57,400 nucleotides of DNA, taken from NCBI GenBank assembly GCA_023511915.1, contig JAIMAN010000011.1:1-57400 (forward strand), written 5' to 3'. Below, piece by piece: positions 1-8,471 of the stretch. The DNA comes from Armatimonadota bacterium. GTDB lineage: Bacteria; Armatimonadota; Fimbriimonadia; Fimbriimonadales; GBS-DC. Below the pieces are notes generated by a model. That model did not search any database. It was not told where the DNA came from and was given only the letters and a program-made list of their open reading frames with translations. Within the stretch, counting starts at the first letter, position 1. Each line of letters starts with the position of its first letter. A program made the position numbers and the translations under genes.

Positions 1-127
1 GAACGGGGGGCGGATCGTCGTCGGCGGGAATGTGTCGGTGGCCTAACCGCGCTTATGCGGTACCATCGACATCAACGGCGGCTCCGCAACCAACCGCATC
101 GTCGTACACAGCCCCTGGCAAGGCGTC

Positions 128-985
128 GTGGTGTTCGACTTCGGCAATTGGACGACTCAGGGGCGACTGTCGTACACGCCTACAGAGAATCTGATAGGCA
201 CTTGGCAGCATTTCGCCTGCGTGGTGAGCCAGAGTGGGAACTACATGCGCATCTACCGCAACGGCGTGCTGGAGGCGCAGAAGACGGGCATGACGCCCTT
301 CACCCCCGGCAACTTCACGCTGGGGATTGGCTTTGGCAACAGCGGTCCCGAGGGCTTCCACGGGTTCATCGACGAGGTGCGCATCTGGAACCGCGCCCGC
401 AGCCAGCGCGAAATCCAGCGCGATATGCACGCTGTGCTGCAAGGCAACGAACGCGGGCTTATCGGCTACTGGCGACTGGACGAGTGGGGCAACGGCGCGT
501 CGACCGCCTTCGACTCCTCGCCCAGCAGTGCGCATGGCGTCTATAACAATGCCCGCTGGCTCGGCTCTACCGCGCCTATCGACGCCGTGCTGGCGCCCGC
601 GGGCGCACGGACCTTCACTCTGGGCGGATACGCCGAGTACCTCGCCAGCCCCAACCACCTATCTTACCAAGTCGTGCAAACCCCTGCGGCAGGCTCGCTG
701 AACCTGACGGGCAATCAGGCGACCTACACGCCCGCGCAGCACGGCGTCTATCCGATGCGCTACCGCGTCACCGACGGCGTGGTCTCCAGCCACTCGGCTC
801 CGGTGCGACTGGTTGTTCCTCTGCAAGGGGATGTGGACGGCAGTGGCTGTGTGGATGACGCCGACCTGCTGGCAGTGCTGTTCGCGTTCGGGACAAGCGA
901 CCCCGACGCCGACGCCAACGGCGACGGCATCGTCGACGACGCCGACCTGCTTACCGTGCTGTTCAACTTCGGTAGCGGGTGTTAG
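128..985 (+). CDS. LamG-domain secreted protein with C-terminal dockerin-like tail (5' end missing or disrupted)
   Basis: The middle part (GTWQHFACVVSQSGN, a GFIDEVRIWNRARS motif and GLIGYWRLDE) is a concanavalin-A-like LamG/laminin-G-3 fold, known for carbohydrate or surface binding. A short beta-rich segment follows, then two EF-hand-like loops ending in LLTVLFNFGSGC. The listed start is a GTG inside the LamG domain. Homologous-looking residues continue upstream in the same frame to a TAA at 44-46, so the N-terminus and signal peptide are absent. Either the gene is broken or frameshifted near base 45, or the sequence at the window edge has an error. It converges with the HTH gene across a hairpin. 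The domain calls are firm; the start is not. Confidence 0.6.
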   Translation: MVFDFGNWTTQGRLSYTPTENLIGTWQHFACVVSQSGNYMRIYRNGVLEAQKTGMTPFTPGNFTLGIGFGNSGPEGFHGFIDEVRIWNRARSQREIQRDMHAVLQGNERGLIGYWRLDEWGNGASTAFDSSPSSAHGVYNNARWLGSTAPIDAVLAPAGARTFTLGGYAEYLASPNHLSYQVVQTPAAGSLNLTGNQATYTPAQHGVYPMRYRVTDGVVSSHSAPVRLVVPLQGDVDGSGCVDDADLLAVLFAFGTSDPDADANGDGIVDDADLLTVLFNFGSGC

Positions 986-998
986 AGCGCAACGAAAC

Positions 999-1034
999 GG
1001 GAGCGTGCGCGGCATATCGCACGCTCCCCTTCTG
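999..1034. terminator. Bidirectional hairpin terminator
   Basis: GGGAGCGTGCG and CGCACGCTCCC form a perfect 11-bp stem around an 8-nt loop, followed on the + strand by CTTCT. It sits in the 58-nt gap between two convergent genes, so it could stop transcription from both sides. Confidence 0.6.
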
Positions 1035-1043
1035 CATCGACAA

Positions 1044-2363
1044 TCACCCCTCGTGAGCGCTCCTGCTTGCTTGTTGCAAGCGTTGAATCACTTGTAGCGT
1101 CCGCTGAATCGCGTGCTGACGCGCAATCTGTTCCGCCTCTGTCAGCGCGTAGACGGCTTGCTCCGTATCGCCCAGCGCGCAGCAAATCTCGTACAGCACC
1201 GTCAGGTAATGGGCTTGCGTTGGCGGGAGCGGGTTTTCAGGGGGCTTCAAGGTCTCCATTGCCTTGCGCGGCTGCCCCACACGACACAGCACCAACGCGC
1301 GGGACACCTGCGCGTGCTGATGTTCCGCCATGCTGTCCGACCGCTGAATAATCTGGAACCCCAGCTCAGCAGTTCGCTCGGCTTCGTCGTATCGATGCGC
1401 CGCCGAATAAAACTCGGACATCTCCCGATAAAACCATGCCTCATGCTCCGTTGACTGATGTACCTGCGGGAGCCAGTCTTGCAGGATACGCGCCGATTCG
1501 ACCATGCGCGTCTCGCTTCGGCTGGGTTCCGCGTTTCCGATTGCGACTGCCATAATCAACCAGGCAGCGCTGCGCGGGAACTGATGCTCTTGGCGCACCA
1601 TGCGCAGCCCGCGATAGCCGTACTGCTCCGCGTCCTGCACGCGCCCGTGCAGGGTGTACCACTGGCAGCAGAGCGTGTAGACCTCGCGCAGCAACTCGGC
1701 GTGGCGCGGGCACTGGCGCACATGCCACCATGCCCGCGCCTCCAACGCAAGCAGACGCAGCTCCATCCCCTCGGTCGTGCCTTGCCAGATCAGCTGGCGC
1801 ATCTGCTCGATGCTCGCTTTCAGCGAGGAGGCTCCCTCTGGAACCGCTTGGGTGGGGGGCGGCTCCAGCCAGAGGGGGCGCGTGAGGATGAAGCCAACTT
1901 CATCGGGGGTCGCTTTCAGCACATAACAGAGCATGTGCAGGTGTTCATCTGAGGGAATCGCCTGCGAGCGTTCCCATCCGCGCACACTACGCTCCGACAC
2001 TTGCAGCGCGGCAGCCACCTGTGCCACGCTCCAGCCCTGCCGCCGCCTCAATGCGCCCAGTAGGTCCCCTAACAGGGGTGGGTTCAGTTCGCCCGACGGA
2101 TGCGGCTGCTGGCGTGTCATCTGCTGCAGGGTGATTAGGGCGCGCGGCGCATCCAGCAAACGCAACGCCTCCAGCCGCTCGTCCGAGGACGCCCCTAACG
2201 CTTGGAGCGCCTGCTCCAACTCATAGATCGAGGGGCGCGTGAGACCGCGCTCCCAGCGGTTAATCGTGCTGGGCGAGAGATGCGCCCCCTGCGCGAGTGC
2301 ATATTGGGATAGCCCGCGCCGTTGCCGCGCCTGTTGCAGCCACATACCAATCGTCTGCGCCAC
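1044..2363 (-). CDS. Transcriptional regulator with two XRE-type HTH domains and a helical C-terminal region
   Basis: Two separate Cro/C1-type helix-turn-helix domains are visible. The first (about residues 5-60) contains RGLSQYALAQGAHLSPSTI and the second (about 95-150) contains GWSVAQVAAALQVSERSVRGW. The remaining ~280 residues are helical with TPR-like A/L/Y spacing, as in regulators that sense a peptide or ligand through a TPR domain. I chose the GTG at 2363, with GAGGGG about 6 nt upstream, over the TTG at 2381 used by the ORF track. It is divergent from the SBBP gene at 2477, with 113 nt between, so it could regulate that gene or itself. The ligand and targets cannot be read from the sequence. 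Confidence 0.75.
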   Translation of the reverse strand: MAQTIGMWLQQARQRRGLSQYALAQGAHLSPSTINRWERGLTRPSIYELEQALQALGASSDERLEALRLLDAPRALITLQQMTRQQPHPSGELNPPLLGDLLGALRRRQGWSVAQVAAALQVSERSVRGWERSQAIPSDEHLHMLCYVLKATPDEVGFILTRPLWLEPPPTQAVPEGASSLKASIEQMRQLIWQGTTEGMELRLLALEARAWWHVRQCPRHAELLREVYTLCCQWYTLHGRVQDAEQYGYRGLRMVRQEHQFPRSAAWLIMAVAIGNAEPSRSETRMVESARILQDWLPQVHQSTEHEAWFYREMSEFYSAAHRYDEAERTAELGFQIIQRSDSMAEHQHAQVSRALVLCRVGQPRKAMETLKPPENPLPPTQAHYLTVLYEICCALGDTEQAVYALTEAEQIARQHAIQRTLQVIQRLQQASRSAHEG

Positions 2364-2476
2364 TGCTGCCCCTCGCCTCAATTATGCCTCATCTGGCAAG
2401 CGATTTTGCAATTTCGCTTCCAACCTACCCAAAAACCCACTGGATAGATTATACTGGGGATGAGGAGGCGATTCTC

Positions 2477-3919
2477 ATGCGAACAGTACGATGGATGATA
2501 ACGGCAGTTTTCGTCGCTTTGATAAGTTGCACGATGCCGAGCACGGTTTCGTGTCAACAGCCCCTCTGGGTGCGTCATACCTCGCTTGGGTTCAAAGCAA
2601 ATGCGATGCTGATAGGTAGCTCCGGCGACATTTACATCACAGGAAAGGCGTGGCGTTCGGGAACTGGTCATGATTATTTGACGGTTAAGTATGATGCCGA
2701 TGGCAATCAAGTGTGGCATCACTACTTTTTTGGGGAGACCATCACCCACGAAGACACTCCCTTTGCGATTGCAGAAGACCAAGGGGGAAATGTGATTGTT
2801 ACCGGTAGCGTGGATATCCAAGTGAACAACACTGCCGGCACAGGCTATGGCACTATCAAATACAACTATCTTGGCAATCCGGCTTGGGGTAGAATTTACC
2901 GAGGAACACAGCGCATTTTCCCATCCAATCAGGCTCGTGCGATTGCTACCGACTCCCTCAGTAATATTTATATAACAGGTTCGGTTGCCAATGGTTCGGA
3001 TATCGGAACAATCAGCTACGATCCGAATGGCAATTTACGATGGGTACGCCTCACCGCAGATGGATGGGGCAATGCAGTCACGGTTAATTGGTTTACAGGG
3101 GATGTCTATGTCGCAGGAAAAAATGGATTTTATTCTATCCTAATCAAGTACAGCTCGAGTGGTAACGAACTATGGGCATTCACAGAAAGTGGTTTTCAGG
3201 GTGAAGCGTTTGCAATCGGTATCGATACACAGGGCAATATCTATGTTGCAGGGGTGGCGGCTGGCAGCGATACCCGAGATGTTTTCGTGAGCAAGTTCAA
3301 CAGTTCGGGAGTTCGTCAGTGGGTTCGCATCTATGATGGAGGCAGGCATGACGATGTCAAGGCGCTTGCACTAGATGTGAATAGGAATGTCTACCTCACG
3401 GGAATCAGCCAAGGCGCTGAAACGGGTAACGACTATGTCACCCTAAAATACGACACGAACGGCAACCTGCAATGGGTTCGACGCTACCATCATGGAGACG
3501 ACCGAGCCTACGGACTGGCAGTGGGTTTTCTCTCAGGTGATGTCTATGTCACAGGACGAAGTTCGAACAAAATCGCTACCCTGAAGTATGACACAAATGG
3601 CAACCAGCAGTGGGTTCGACGCTATGAGCTCAGAACGGGCGAAGGAATCGGCGTCGGGCTGTATGAATACGAGCTGGGAGTGCCAACGGTCTATGTGGTG
3701 GGTACAACGCAAAGCAACTACACCGTCATCAAATACCCCGATTGCTATGTGGAAGGCGATGTAGATGGGAACTGTTGCGTAGACGATGCGGACCTGCTGG
3801 AAACTCTATTTGGTTTCGGGCAAACGGGTATTGATTTGAAAGGCGACTTGAACAGCGACGGCGTGGTGGACGACGCCGACCTGCTGCAGGTGCTGTTCAA
3901 CTTCGGTAGCGGGTGCTAA
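2477..3919 (+). CDS. Secreted SBBP-type beta-propeller protein with dockerin-like tail
   Basis: An N-terminal signal peptide (MRTVRWMITAVFVALISC...) is followed by six or more repeats of the form GNIYVAG...DxxxxKYDTNGNxxWVRRY, typical of SBBP bacterial beta-propellers. The protein ends in two EF-hand-like loops and the terminal NFGSGC. The start at 2477 has GAGGAGG 8 nt upstream and begins exactly at the signal peptide; the longer ORF in the track is rejected. The body is visibly more A/T-rich than its neighbours, while the last ~70 bases return to GC-rich sequence nearly identical to the tails of the flanking genes. This suggests an acquired propeller joined to a resident tail. It is probably extracellular or surface-bound; no enzymatic motif was seen. 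Confidence 0.8.
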   Translation: MRTVRWMITAVFVALISCTMPSTVSCQQPLWVRHTSLGFKANAMLIGSSGDIYITGKAWRSGTGHDYLTVKYDADGNQVWHHYFFGETITHEDTPFAIAEDQGGNVIVTGSVDIQVNNTAGTGYGTIKYNYLGNPAWGRIYRGTQRIFPSNQARAIATDSLSNIYITGSVANGSDIGTISYDPNGNLRWVRLTADGWGNAVTVNWFTGDVYVAGKNGFYSILIKYSSSGNELWAFTESGFQGEAFAIGIDTQGNIYVAGVAAGSDTRDVFVSKFNSSGVRQWVRIYDGGRHDDVKALALDVNRNVYLTGISQGAETGNDYVTLKYDTNGNLQWVRRYHHGDDRAYGLAVGFLSGDVYVTGRSSNKIATLKYDTNGNQQWVRRYELRTGEGIGVGLYEYELGVPTVYVVGTTQSNYTVIKYPDCYVEGDVDGNCCVDDADLLETLFGFGQTGIDLKGDLNSDGVVDDADLLQVLFNFGSGC

Positions 3920-3952
3920 CTTGCCCCGCATTAGGGTTCGGGAGGATCAATC

Positions 3953-5263
3953 ATGCCAGAAAAACAGACGACTTTAGGGACTCGGCTTTCACGGTATACA
4001 GATGCGCACAGAGTGCGGCGCGCCTTATGGCTGATGGCTTGGCTTGTGTTTGGCTGGACGCTAAGCGTAACGAACCCGCTAAACGCCCAATCGCTCACTT
4101 GGCTGGGTACGATAGGGCACCCGATGAGTACCGCGCGTGGCGTCTCCGATGACGGTAGCGCGGTTACGGGCTGGTTCACACGCGCGGACGGCAAAAACTT
4201 CGCCTTCCGCTGGACGCCTTCAGGGGGGATGCAAAACCTCGGCACACTCCCCCAACACCACACCAGTGAAGCGAACGGTATCTCTGGCGACGGGAACAGA
4301 ATCGTGGGAGTTGCGTTTTATCAGGTACCTTACGGGGGGAGTTGGCGAGCCTTTCTGTGGAGACCCGAGAACGGCATGCGCGACATCGGACAGTTGCCGG
4401 GTTCAGGCGTCAATCGTGCGGATGCTATCTCAGGAGACGGTTCCGTAATTGTCGGAACGGGTATTGACTACGGAAACGCAATCCGAGCCTTCCGCTGGAC
4501 CTCCAGTAGCGGCATGGTCTCGCTGGGCACTTTGGGCGGTTCGGAAAGCCGCGCGTTCGGCGTCTCCCGCAACGGCAGCGTCATCGTCGGATGGTCGCTC
4601 AACCATCTCGGCGAGCGATGGGCGTTTCGCTGGACATCGGCAGGCGGCATGCAAGGACTGTACCCCCTCGCCGCCTGCTGTGGCGAGGCTTACGGCGTCT
4701 CGGATAATGGACTGGTCATCGCGGGGCGCGCCCACTCGGCGGTCACCGAACGATGGCACGCCTGCTTGTGGACATGGAATAGCTCGGACTACTCTCCACG
4801 CGACTTGGGCACGCTGGGCGGCAACGAAAGCCAAGCCCTCGCCTGCACCAACAACCAGATTGTGGTCGGCTGGGCGCATAACGCCTCTGGTCAACGCCGT
4901 GCGTTCCGATGGACGCCCTCTGCGGGCATGATCGACCTCACCACCGTCTATGCCAGCCTGCTGTCGTCTGGCTCGTACCTGGAGCTTGCCAACGACATTA
5001 CCCCTGACGGGCGTTTTATTGTGGGACAGGGCTACAACGCCGCCACAGGGCGTCGGGAGGCTTACTTGTTGGATACGCTCTGTATCGGGCACAGTGGCGA
5101 TGTGGACGCCAACGGCTGCATCGATGACGCCGACCTGCTGGGGGTACTGTTCGCCTTTGGCAGCACGGGGGAGATTCTCGGCAGGGTAGATGTGAACTGC
5201 GACGGCACAGTCGACGACGCCGACCTGCTACAGGTGCTGTTCAACTTCGGCAGTGGGTGTTAG
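3953..5263 (+). CDS. HAF-repeat secreted protein with dockerin-like tail
   Basis: Repeats of the type GTLGGSESRAFGVSRNGSVI followed by GW...RAFRWT..GGM are the HAF (probable extracellular) repeat family, expected to fold as a beta-propeller. The N-terminus has basic residues and then a hydrophobic segment (ALWLMAWLVFGWTL) ending near NAQS, consistent with export. GGGAGG lies about 8 nt before the ATG. The C-terminus carries two EF-hand-like loops (ANGCIDDADLL and CDGTVDDADLL) and ends NFGSGC. It follows the SBBP gene by 33 nt on the same strand and may share its transcript. No catalytic residues were seen; the role is unknown beyond being secreted. Confidence 0.8.
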   Translation: MPEKQTTLGTRLSRYTDAHRVRRALWLMAWLVFGWTLSVTNPLNAQSLTWLGTIGHPMSTARGVSDDGSAVTGWFTRADGKNFAFRWTPSGGMQNLGTLPQHHTSEANGISGDGNRIVGVAFYQVPYGGSWRAFLWRPENGMRDIGQLPGSGVNRADAISGDGSVIVGTGIDYGNAIRAFRWTSSSGMVSLGTLGGSESRAFGVSRNGSVIVGWSLNHLGERWAFRWTSAGGMQGLYPLAACCGEAYGVSDNGLVIAGRAHSAVTERWHACLWTWNSSDYSPRDLGTLGGNESQALACTNNQIVVGWAHNASGQRRAFRWTPSAGMIDLTTVYASLLSSGSYLELANDITPDGRFIVGQGYNAATGRREAYLLDTLCIGHSGDVDANGCIDDADLLGVLFAFGSTGEILGRVDVNCDGTVDDADLLQVLFNFGSGC

Positions 5264-5284
5264 CTACTGCTGAGGCATCCTCGT

Positions 5285-5315
5285 TAGGGCGCGGGCGTCG
5301 CGCCCTATACTTTTA
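5285..5315 (+). terminator. Rho-independent terminator after the HAF gene
   Basis: TAGGGCGCG-ggcgt-CGCGCCCTA is a perfect 9-bp GC-rich stem with a 5-nt loop, followed by TACTTTTACT. It lies 22 nt after the stop codon and separates the secreted-protein genes from rseP. Confidence 0.8.
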
Positions 5316-5405
5316 CTCCCCCACCGTCCATTCCCCGCCCGAAATGTGCCATAATATAAGGGCGGGCGCGCGACACGCCGCGACGCCTGTAGGTCGAGGA
5401 TAACC

Positions 5406-6482
5406 ATGACGGTATTAACGATTGTCTACTTGGTGGGGATTTTCACGCTGCTGGTGGCTGCCCACGAGTTTGGGCATATGTGGGTCGCCAAGCGGTTTAA
5501 GATGAAGGTCGAGGAGTTCGCCATCGGCATCGGTCCGATTCTGGCGCGATTGTGGCGCGGGCGCGACGGCACGCTCTACACCATCCGCGCCTTTCCCGTC
5601 GGCGGGTTCGTCAAAATCCCCGGCATGCTGCCTGACGAGGAGCATATCGAGGGCAGTTTCCAGTCCAAGTCGCTTTACGCGCGGTTCCTCGCGGTGCTGG
5701 CAGGACCTGTGGCGAGCATTCTGTTCGGCTACCTGCTGTTCGTGGTGATTGGGCTGACGGCAGGGCTGCCCTCGTTGGATGACCCAACGCCGCAGGTGCG
5801 CATGGTGATGCCCGACTCGCCTGCTCAAGCCGCTGGGCTTCGCACGGGCGATGTGCTGCTGGCGATTAATGGCGAGCCTGTGAAAAGCGCGGAAGAGGCG
5901 GGCAAAATCATCCGCGCGAACGCCAACAAGCCCCTCCAGCTAACCCTGCAGCGCGACGGCAAGCCGTTCGTGGTCGCCATTACGCCCAAAGAGGTGGACG
6001 CGGAAATCGATGGCAAGCCCCAAAAGATTGGGCAAATCGGCGTACTGTGGCATGTGCAGCGTAAGCGCGAGCCGTTCCTAAAGGTTCTCTCGCACGCGGG
6101 GCTGATGACCGTCGGGATGACCGTCGGGATTGTAGACGGGCTGCGCCGCATGATTTTCGGGCAGGGCAACATCCACGAGGTGGGCAGCATCATCTCCATC
6201 GCCAGCGTGACGAACGCCACGGCGCGGCTGGGCGTCGTGGAGGTCGCCGACTTCGCCGCCAAGTTCAGCGTGATGCTCGGCATCATCAACCTGCTGCCGA
6301 TTCCCGTGCTGGACGGCGGGTATCTGATGATTTTCACGGTGGAAGCCATCCGCCGTCGCAAGCTCAGCCCCGAAGCGATGGCGCGGGTACAAGTCGTAGG
6401 GCTGGTGATTGTGCTGATGATTTTCGTGACGGTGTTCTCGCTGGACATCTACAAGCTGCTGACAGGGAAGCTGATTCGCTGA
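5406..6482 (+). CDS. rseP: Site-2 intramembrane metalloprotease (RIP family)
   Basis: The zinc motif HEFGH is at residues 20-24 inside the first membrane segment. A PDZ domain (around 120-190, SPAQAAGLRTGDVLLAINGEPV) is followed by the NLLPIPVLDGG motif that supplies the third zinc ligand. At 358 residues it is the usual size for single-PDZ RseP/MmpL-type proteases, which cut anti-sigma factors or signal-peptide remnants within the membrane. GAGG precedes the ATG, and a TATAAG-like -10 lies further upstream. The stop overlaps the start of the cysteine desulfurase by one base (TGATG), so the two are translationally linked. The substrate cannot be inferred here. Confidence 0.93.
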   Translation: MTVLTIVYLVGIFTLLVAAHEFGHMWVAKRFKMKVEEFAIGIGPILARLWRGRDGTLYTIRAFPVGGFVKIPGMLPDEEHIEGSFQSKSLYARFLAVLAGPVASILFGYLLFVVIGLTAGLPSLDDPTPQVRMVMPDSPAQAAGLRTGDVLLAINGEPVKSAEEAGKIIRANANKPLQLTLQRDGKPFVVAITPKEVDAEIDGKPQKIGQIGVLWHVQRKREPFLKVLSHAGLMTVGMTVGIVDGLRRMIFGQGNIHEVGSIISIASVTNATARLGVVEVADFAAKFSVMLGIINLLPIPVLDGGYLMIFTVEAIRRRKLSPEAMARVQVVGLVIVLMIFVTVFSLDIYKLLTGKLIR

Positions 6483-7684
6483 TGCCTACGGTGTATTTAG
6501 ACCACGCGGCGACAACGCCTGTAGACCCGCGCGTGCGCAAGGCGATGGAGCCGTACCTAAAGTCGGAGTACGGTAACCCATCCAGCCTGCATCGATGGGG
6601 TAGGCGTGCGCGGATGGCAATCGACGCTGCCCGTGAGACCGTCGCCGTCGCGCTGAACGCTGACCCCGCCGAGATATGCTTCGTGTCGTCGGGCACGGAG
6701 TCGTGTAACCTCGCGATTATCGGCTGCGCGCTCAAAGCTCCACCCCACCGCAGGCACATCCTCGTGTCGGCAGTGGAACACCACTGCGTGCTGCACGCCG
6801 CCGAGTGGCTGATTCCGCTCGGCTACACGGTGGAGTATATCCCCGTTGACCGCTACGGGCAGGTAGACCCCGATGCCGTGCGCGCCCGCATCCGCGACGA
6901 GACTTGGCTCGTCTCCGTGATGCACGCCAATAACGAGATCGGTACGCTGCAACCAGTGGAGGCGATTGCCCGCCTGTGCAAGGCGCGCGGCGTGTGGTTC
7001 CATGTGGACGCCGTGCAGACCTTTGGGCTGCTGCCTGTCAATGTGGAAGCGATTGGGTGCGACCTGCTGAGCGTCTCGGCGCACAAGGTGTACGGATCCA
7101 AGGGCGTCGGCGCGCTCTATGTGCGGGCGATGACTCCGCTGCAGCCGCTGATGGTCGGCGGCGGGCAGGAACGCGACCGCCGCGCAGGCACCGAAAATGT
7201 CGCGGGCATCGTGGGCTTTGCCGAAGCGGTGCGGATTGCGCAGGACATGCGTGCCGCTGAAGCCGAGCGCCAGACCGCCCTGCGCGACGAGTTTATCCGC
7301 GCTGTGCTGGAAGCGGTTCCCGACGCCTTCCTGACGGGACATCCCACCGAGCGACTGCCGGGCAACGCGCACTTTCGCTTCGCTGGCGTGCCGTCGGATA
7401 GCCTGCTCATCGCCTTGGATCGCGCGGGGATTGCCGCCAGCAGCGGCGCGGCGTGCAGCGCGGGGTCGCTGGAGCCGTCCCATGTGCTGCTCGCGCTCGG
7501 CTGGGACGAGACGGCGGCGCAGGAGGGCGTCCGCTTCACACTGGGACGCGACACCACTTGGGACGACCTGGAGTACACAGTGGAGACACTGCGTCAGGAG
7601 GTCGCGCGGATACGGGCTACTCGTTCACCCGTGCGCCCCACAGCAGGCGGTCGCGCAGTTTCTCAAAAAACTCCCCTTCGTTGA
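6482..7684 (+). CDS. Cysteine desulfurase (NifS/IscS family)
   Basis: This is a PLP enzyme that takes sulfur from cysteine for Fe-S clusters or thiolated tRNA. YLDHAATTP opens the protein; the PLP lysine is K202 in SVSAHKVYGSKGVG and the persulfide cysteine is C325 in SSGAACSAGSLEPSHVL. The length (400 aa) is normal except for a basic, low-complexity extension after about residue 380. That extension is the part that runs 68 bases into the convergent nadK gene. The start overlaps the rseP stop. No iscU or mnmA lies next to it, so the sulfur acceptor is not indicated. Confidence 0.93.
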   Translation: MPTVYLDHAATTPVDPRVRKAMEPYLKSEYGNPSSLHRWGRRARMAIDAARETVAVALNADPAEICFVSSGTESCNLAIIGCALKAPPHRRHILVSAVEHHCVLHAAEWLIPLGYTVEYIPVDRYGQVDPDAVRARIRDETWLVSVMHANNEIGTLQPVEAIARLCKARGVWFHVDAVQTFGLLPVNVEAIGCDLLSVSAHKVYGSKGVGALYVRAMTPLQPLMVGGGQERDRRAGTENVAGIVGFAEAVRIAQDMRAAEAERQTALRDEFIRAVLEAVPDAFLTGHPTERLPGNAHFRFAGVPSDSLLIALDRAGIAASSGAACSAGSLEPSHVLLALGWDETAAQEGVRFTLGRDTTWDDLEYTVETLRQEVARIRATRSPVRPTAGGRAVSQKTPLR

Positions 7685-8468
7685 ACGCGAGCAGTTTGAG
7701 GCGGTAGGGCGCGGCGGTGATGTGAACCGTTTGCCCCATCTGCAGCGTCTGGTGGCGTCTGCCGTCGGCGGTCATCACGGCTTGCGCGTTCGGCTCGTTG
7801 GTCGCAGCGCACTGGACGGTGATGCTCACCCGCGCGGTGGGGGGCAGTACGAGCGGGCGCGCGCCCAGCGTGTGCGGCGAAATCGGCGTCAAGATGAGCG
7901 CGTCAGTCTGCGGATGCACCACTGGCGCGCCCGCCGAGAGCGCGTAAGCCGTGGAGCCTGTCGGTGTGGCGACCAGCGAGCCGTCCGCAGGATAGGTGGT
8001 CAGCAGTAGGTCGTTGATGCGTATCGTGAGATCCAGCATCGGCGCGGTGGGCGCGCGCAGCAGCGTGATTTCGTTCAGCGCAGTCGGCGCGCGCGTTTCG
8101 CCGTCCAGCCGCGCCTGCACCATCAGTCGCTCTTGCACTTGATAGTCGCCTGCTTGCCACCGCTGGAGCGCGTCCAGAATCGCGTCAGGCTCCACCTGCG
8201 CGATGAAGCCGAACCTGCCCAGATGCACGCCGAGCAAGGGTGCGCCTACAGGGGCGGCGAGGACTGCGCCTGTGAGCAGCGTGCCGTCGCCGCCGAGCGT
8301 CATCACCAGCGCGAGGTTCGGGTCGGGCGGCGCGTCCCAGCGGGCGGCGGTCGGTTGGTCAGCCAACACGACGCCGTAGCCCGCTGCGCGCAGCCACTGC
8401 GCCGACTCGTGCGCCAGGCGCGCCGCGTCGGGCTTGCCCGCGTTGTAGACAATCAGCACATCCGCCAT
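7617..8468 (-). CDS. nadK: NAD kinase
   Basis: The enzyme phosphorylates NAD to NADP using ATP or polyphosphate. The hallmark GGDGTLL is at residues 59-65 with catalytic D61. The LGRFGFIAQ segment and the TPTGSTAYALSAG motif, which shapes the NAD site, are present. At 283 residues it is of normal length. It lies 3 nt downstream of the TPR gene (8472-9890), so the two are probably co-transcribed. Its 3' end overlaps the convergent cysteine desulfurase gene. Confidence 0.95.
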   Translation of the reverse strand: MADVLIVYNAGKPDAARLAHESAQWLRAAGYGVVLADQPTAARWDAPPDPNLALVMTLGGDGTLLTGAVLAAPVGAPLLGVHLGRFGFIAQVEPDAILDALQRWQAGDYQVQERLMVQARLDGETRAPTALNEITLLRAPTAPMLDLTIRINDLLLTTYPADGSLVATPTGSTAYALSAGAPVVHPQTDALILTPISPHTLGARPLVLPPTARVSITVQCAATNEPNAQAVMTADGRRHQTLQMGQTVHITAAPYRLKLLAFNEGEFFEKLRDRLLWGARVNE

Positions 8469-8471
8469 CAG

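Noticed and set aside
2406-2455. TTGCAA and TATACT as promoter of the SBBP gene
   Set aside because: TATACT alone is plausible as a -10 box but the TTGCAA is 38 bp upstream, so I do not call a complete promoter.
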